Source: JBKDZP01 sp047971315 (GTDB lineage: Bacteria; Bacillota_I; Bacilli_A; RF39; UBA660). Taken from it: a DNA stretch of 64,000 bases. The stretch is taken from NCBI GenBank assembly GCA_047971315.1, contig JBKDZP010000008.1, positions 62,001 to 126,000 of the forward strand, in the 5' to 3' direction. The notes below the pieces were generated by a model. That model saw only the letters and a program-made list of their open reading frames with translations. It did not search any database and was not told the origin of the DNA. The translations under genes and the position numbers were made by a program. The first letter of the stretch is position 1; every line of letters begins with the position of its first letter. This document shows, in pieces, positions 62,607-64,000 of this stretch.

Positions 62607-63663
62607 TTTTTTTCCTTTCTATCATATCATAAAATGCTTCTATTCTTGTTTCTATTCCTATTTTTGAAGTATTAGCATCAAAAGAAAAAAACAAAACCGG
62701 TATATTTGATTTATTACCTATTTTATTAATTATTGGCATAGCTCCAATTTCTGGAGTACAAAATGTTGATTTTATATGTATTATTCCATCATAATTTTTT
62801 TTACACATATACTTTGTTCTTGCAATATTATCAGCAGCATCTGCTCCCATTTTATATTTATTATATTCTTTTGAATATTTTAAATATTCTTTTATTTTTT
62901 TTGCTTTTTCAAAAAGTAAATAATGAGCATTTGTATATCTTTTTATTTCAATATTAAAAGATGCAAGCGTTTTTTCTAAATCATAATTAGCTGCTGGTTC
63001 CATTACAGTATAAAGTTCTCCGATTATTCCTACTTTTAAACAATTTTTTGGTTTGTTTATTTTTATTTTTTTAAATTTAATTAAATAAATGCGATATAAT
63101 ATTTTTAAATGGGCCAAGCTTTTTACTTTACTAAATTTTTCAAGCATTTCTTTATTTAAATTTATAAAACTATTTTCTTCAATTTCAAATCCAATATTCT
63201 TTCGAATATAATTTTCTATTTCATCCATATATTTTATCATATATTTTGTGATTATTAAGTAATAAATAGCATTAAATACATTAAATTTAGGATCAATATT
63301 TTTAAATTTTTTATATATTTTTTTTAAATCTGCTTTACCTTCACTGACTAGATTAATATAAGTAAAATCATATCCTAAATCTTTTAGTATATTTATTTGT
63401 AATTCGCTATAATACCCATATCTACAACCTCCTCCAGCTTGAATTAATATATTTGCTCCATTTTCTAGTCCTTCAATAAATGTTCCTAGGGTATATTTAA
63501 ATGGCATACACACAAAGTCAGGACTATATTTTGTTCCAATTTCAATTGTTTTATCAGTTATTTTTGAAGGTTCTTGAATTTTTAGATTTAAAATATTTTT
63601 AAGTAAATAATTTATTGGTATATAGTAATTACCCATTTGTGGAAATGTAACTATATTATTCAT
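62581..63663 (-). CDS. 2-hydroxyacyl-CoA dehydratase-like protein (DUF2229/HgdB-related)
   Basis: The 360-residue protein begins NIVTFPQMGNYYIPINYLLKN and has cysteines in DFVCMPFKYTLGTFIEG, GGGCRYGYYSEL, and STFCTPEIGAMPII, which in this family hold an iron-sulfur cluster. It ends with IETRIEAFYDMIERKK. Proteins of this type are partners of BadF/BcrA ATPases, often as parts of a single 1,400-residue activase; here the parts are separate genes. The physiological acyl-CoA substrate, if any, is unknown. It overlaps both neighbours (8 bp and 26 bp). Confidence 0.8.
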   Translation of the reverse strand: MNNIVTFPQMGNYYIPINYLLKNILNLKIQEPSKITDKTIEIGTKYSPDFVCMPFKYTLGTFIEGLENGANILIQAGGGCRYGYYSELQINILKDLGYDFTYINLVSEGKADLKKIYKKFKNIDPKFNVFNAIYYLIITKYMIKYMDEIENYIRKNIGFEIEENSFINLNKEMLEKFSKVKSLAHLKILYRIYLIKFKKIKINKPKNCLKVGIIGELYTVMEPAANYDLEKTLASFNIEIKRYTNAHYLLFEKAKKIKEYLKYSKEYNKYKMGADAADNIARTKYMCKKNYDGIIHIKSTFCTPEIGAMPIINKIGNKSNIPVLFFSFDANTSKIGIETRIEAFYDMIERKKNEKLLFRN

Positions 63664-64000
63664 TTTTATTCCTTTCTAGCACAATATCTAAAAAGCTTTC
63701 TATTCTAGTTTCTATTCCTGTTTGACTATCTACATCATCTACTATTAAATTTAAATATGGAAGTGTTATTTTTCTAATTACTAGTTCATTTACTAAAGAA
63801 TCTGGTCCACATGGAAATGTAGTGATAAAAATTATACCATCTATTTTATTTTCACATAATGGAATAGCTCCTATTATTTCTTTATTAAATTTGAAATATA
63901 ATTCTTTGGAAAGTAGTTTACTTTTTTTATTTGTTATATTATTTAAAAATAAGTCACAATAAATAACTTCTACTTCATAATTTTTTAATAATTCCATTAT
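63656..64000 (-). CDS. Second DUF2229-like dehydratase component, 5' part outside window
   Basis: The frame remains open at the right edge, so only the C-terminal 114 or so residues are seen. They contain GIIFITTFPCGPDSLVNELV and LIVDDVDSQTGIETRIESFLDIV, homologous to the end of the protein encoded at 62581 (both finish GIETRIE-F-D). It is presumably the first or an earlier subunit of the same activation or dehydratase complex. The apparent ATG at 63997 is internal; the true start lies beyond 64000. Confidence 0.75.
   Translation of the reverse strand: MMELLKNYEVEVIYCDLFLNNITNKKSKLLSKELYFKFNKEIIGAIPLCENKIDGIIFITTFPCGPDSLVNELVIRKITLPYLNLIVDDVDSQTGIETRIESFLDIVLERNKNE

Noticed and set aside
1..64000. 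CRISPR array or reverse transcriptase
   Set aside because: No regularly spaced repeats were seen on either strand and no translated product shows RT motifs, so the DGR idea rests on the target-like end only.
1..64000. Use of TGA for tryptophan, as in mycoplasmas
   Set aside because: Core genes such as uvrA, topA and ppdK are full length with TGG for Trp, and several genes end in TGA.

Overview
The window is very A+T-rich, uses the standard code (Trp is TGG; several genes end in TGA, e.g. at 24076 and 39214) and encodes a Gram-positive peptidoglycan and division machinery (FtsZ, FtsA, FtsQ/DivIB, MurB, MurG, MurC). It also carries RNase HIII, a YugP-type protease, RecD2, a CpsB-type phosphatase, dockerin and cadherin-like surface proteins and a 2-hydroxyacyl-CoA dehydratase activation set. 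This fits an uncultured, anaerobic, host-associated Bacillota, probably one of the reduced gut Bacilli (RF39-like). The lineage is inference; no rRNA gene is present.

Layout. 1-1168: end of a glycan locus (glycosyltransferase, sugar-phosphate transferase). 1299-9642: uvrA, then a dcw-type cluster murG-murB-ftsQ-ftsA-ftsZ. 9.7-17.1 kb: surface region with a pilin-like giant glycine-rich protein, a polytopic membrane protein, a decayed pilin/lectin-like gene whose last 140 bp are G+C-rich and intact, a cadherin-like membrane protein and a dockerin-bearing glucosaminidase. 17.2-31.3 kb: core genes (hybrid kinase, pgsA, recD2, mtaB, rsmE, trxA, cvpA, rnhC, murC, a Flp-like pilin, yugP, cysS) and two tRNAs, with a candidate small RNA between the divergent kinase and pgsA genes. 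31.4-38 kb: a MazG remnant, a membrane-anchored polysaccharide lyase and a pair of large unknown envelope proteins. 38-42.5 kb: Smr, PfkB kinase, CpsB phosphatase, fused Wzz/tyrosine kinase and a glycosyltransferase. 42.5-44.35 kb: gene-poor DNA with an IS21-family remnant. 44.5-51.1 kb: a large hybrid kinase and a two-gene acyl-lipid module of fused proteins. 51.1-54.4 kb: a graveyard of broken genes, including a methyltransferase-UmuC chimera. 54.5-64 kb: ppdK, xerC/D, an unknown gene, topA and the dehydratase activator/component genes.

Almost all genes are on the minus strand; only pgsA, rnhC, the tRNAs and the MazG remnant are on plus. Transcription units are short, with clear sigma-A promoters (TTGACA/TTG---, 16-17 bp, TATAAT, often TGn-extended) and many hairpin-plus-T-tract terminators, several overlapping the stop codon.

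The most notable observations are: (1) the decayed pilin gene with a compositionally foreign, lesion-free lectin-like 3' end that looks like a diversity-generating retroelement target or a silent cassette; (2) the acyl ligase/acyltransferase pair, each fused to an N-terminal HAD-like domain, one intact and one with the catalytic aspartates replaced; (3) a small terminated transcription unit upstream of the hybrid kinase; (4) a PfkB kinase with an altered catalytic motif; (5) the methyltransferase-UmuC fusion scar.
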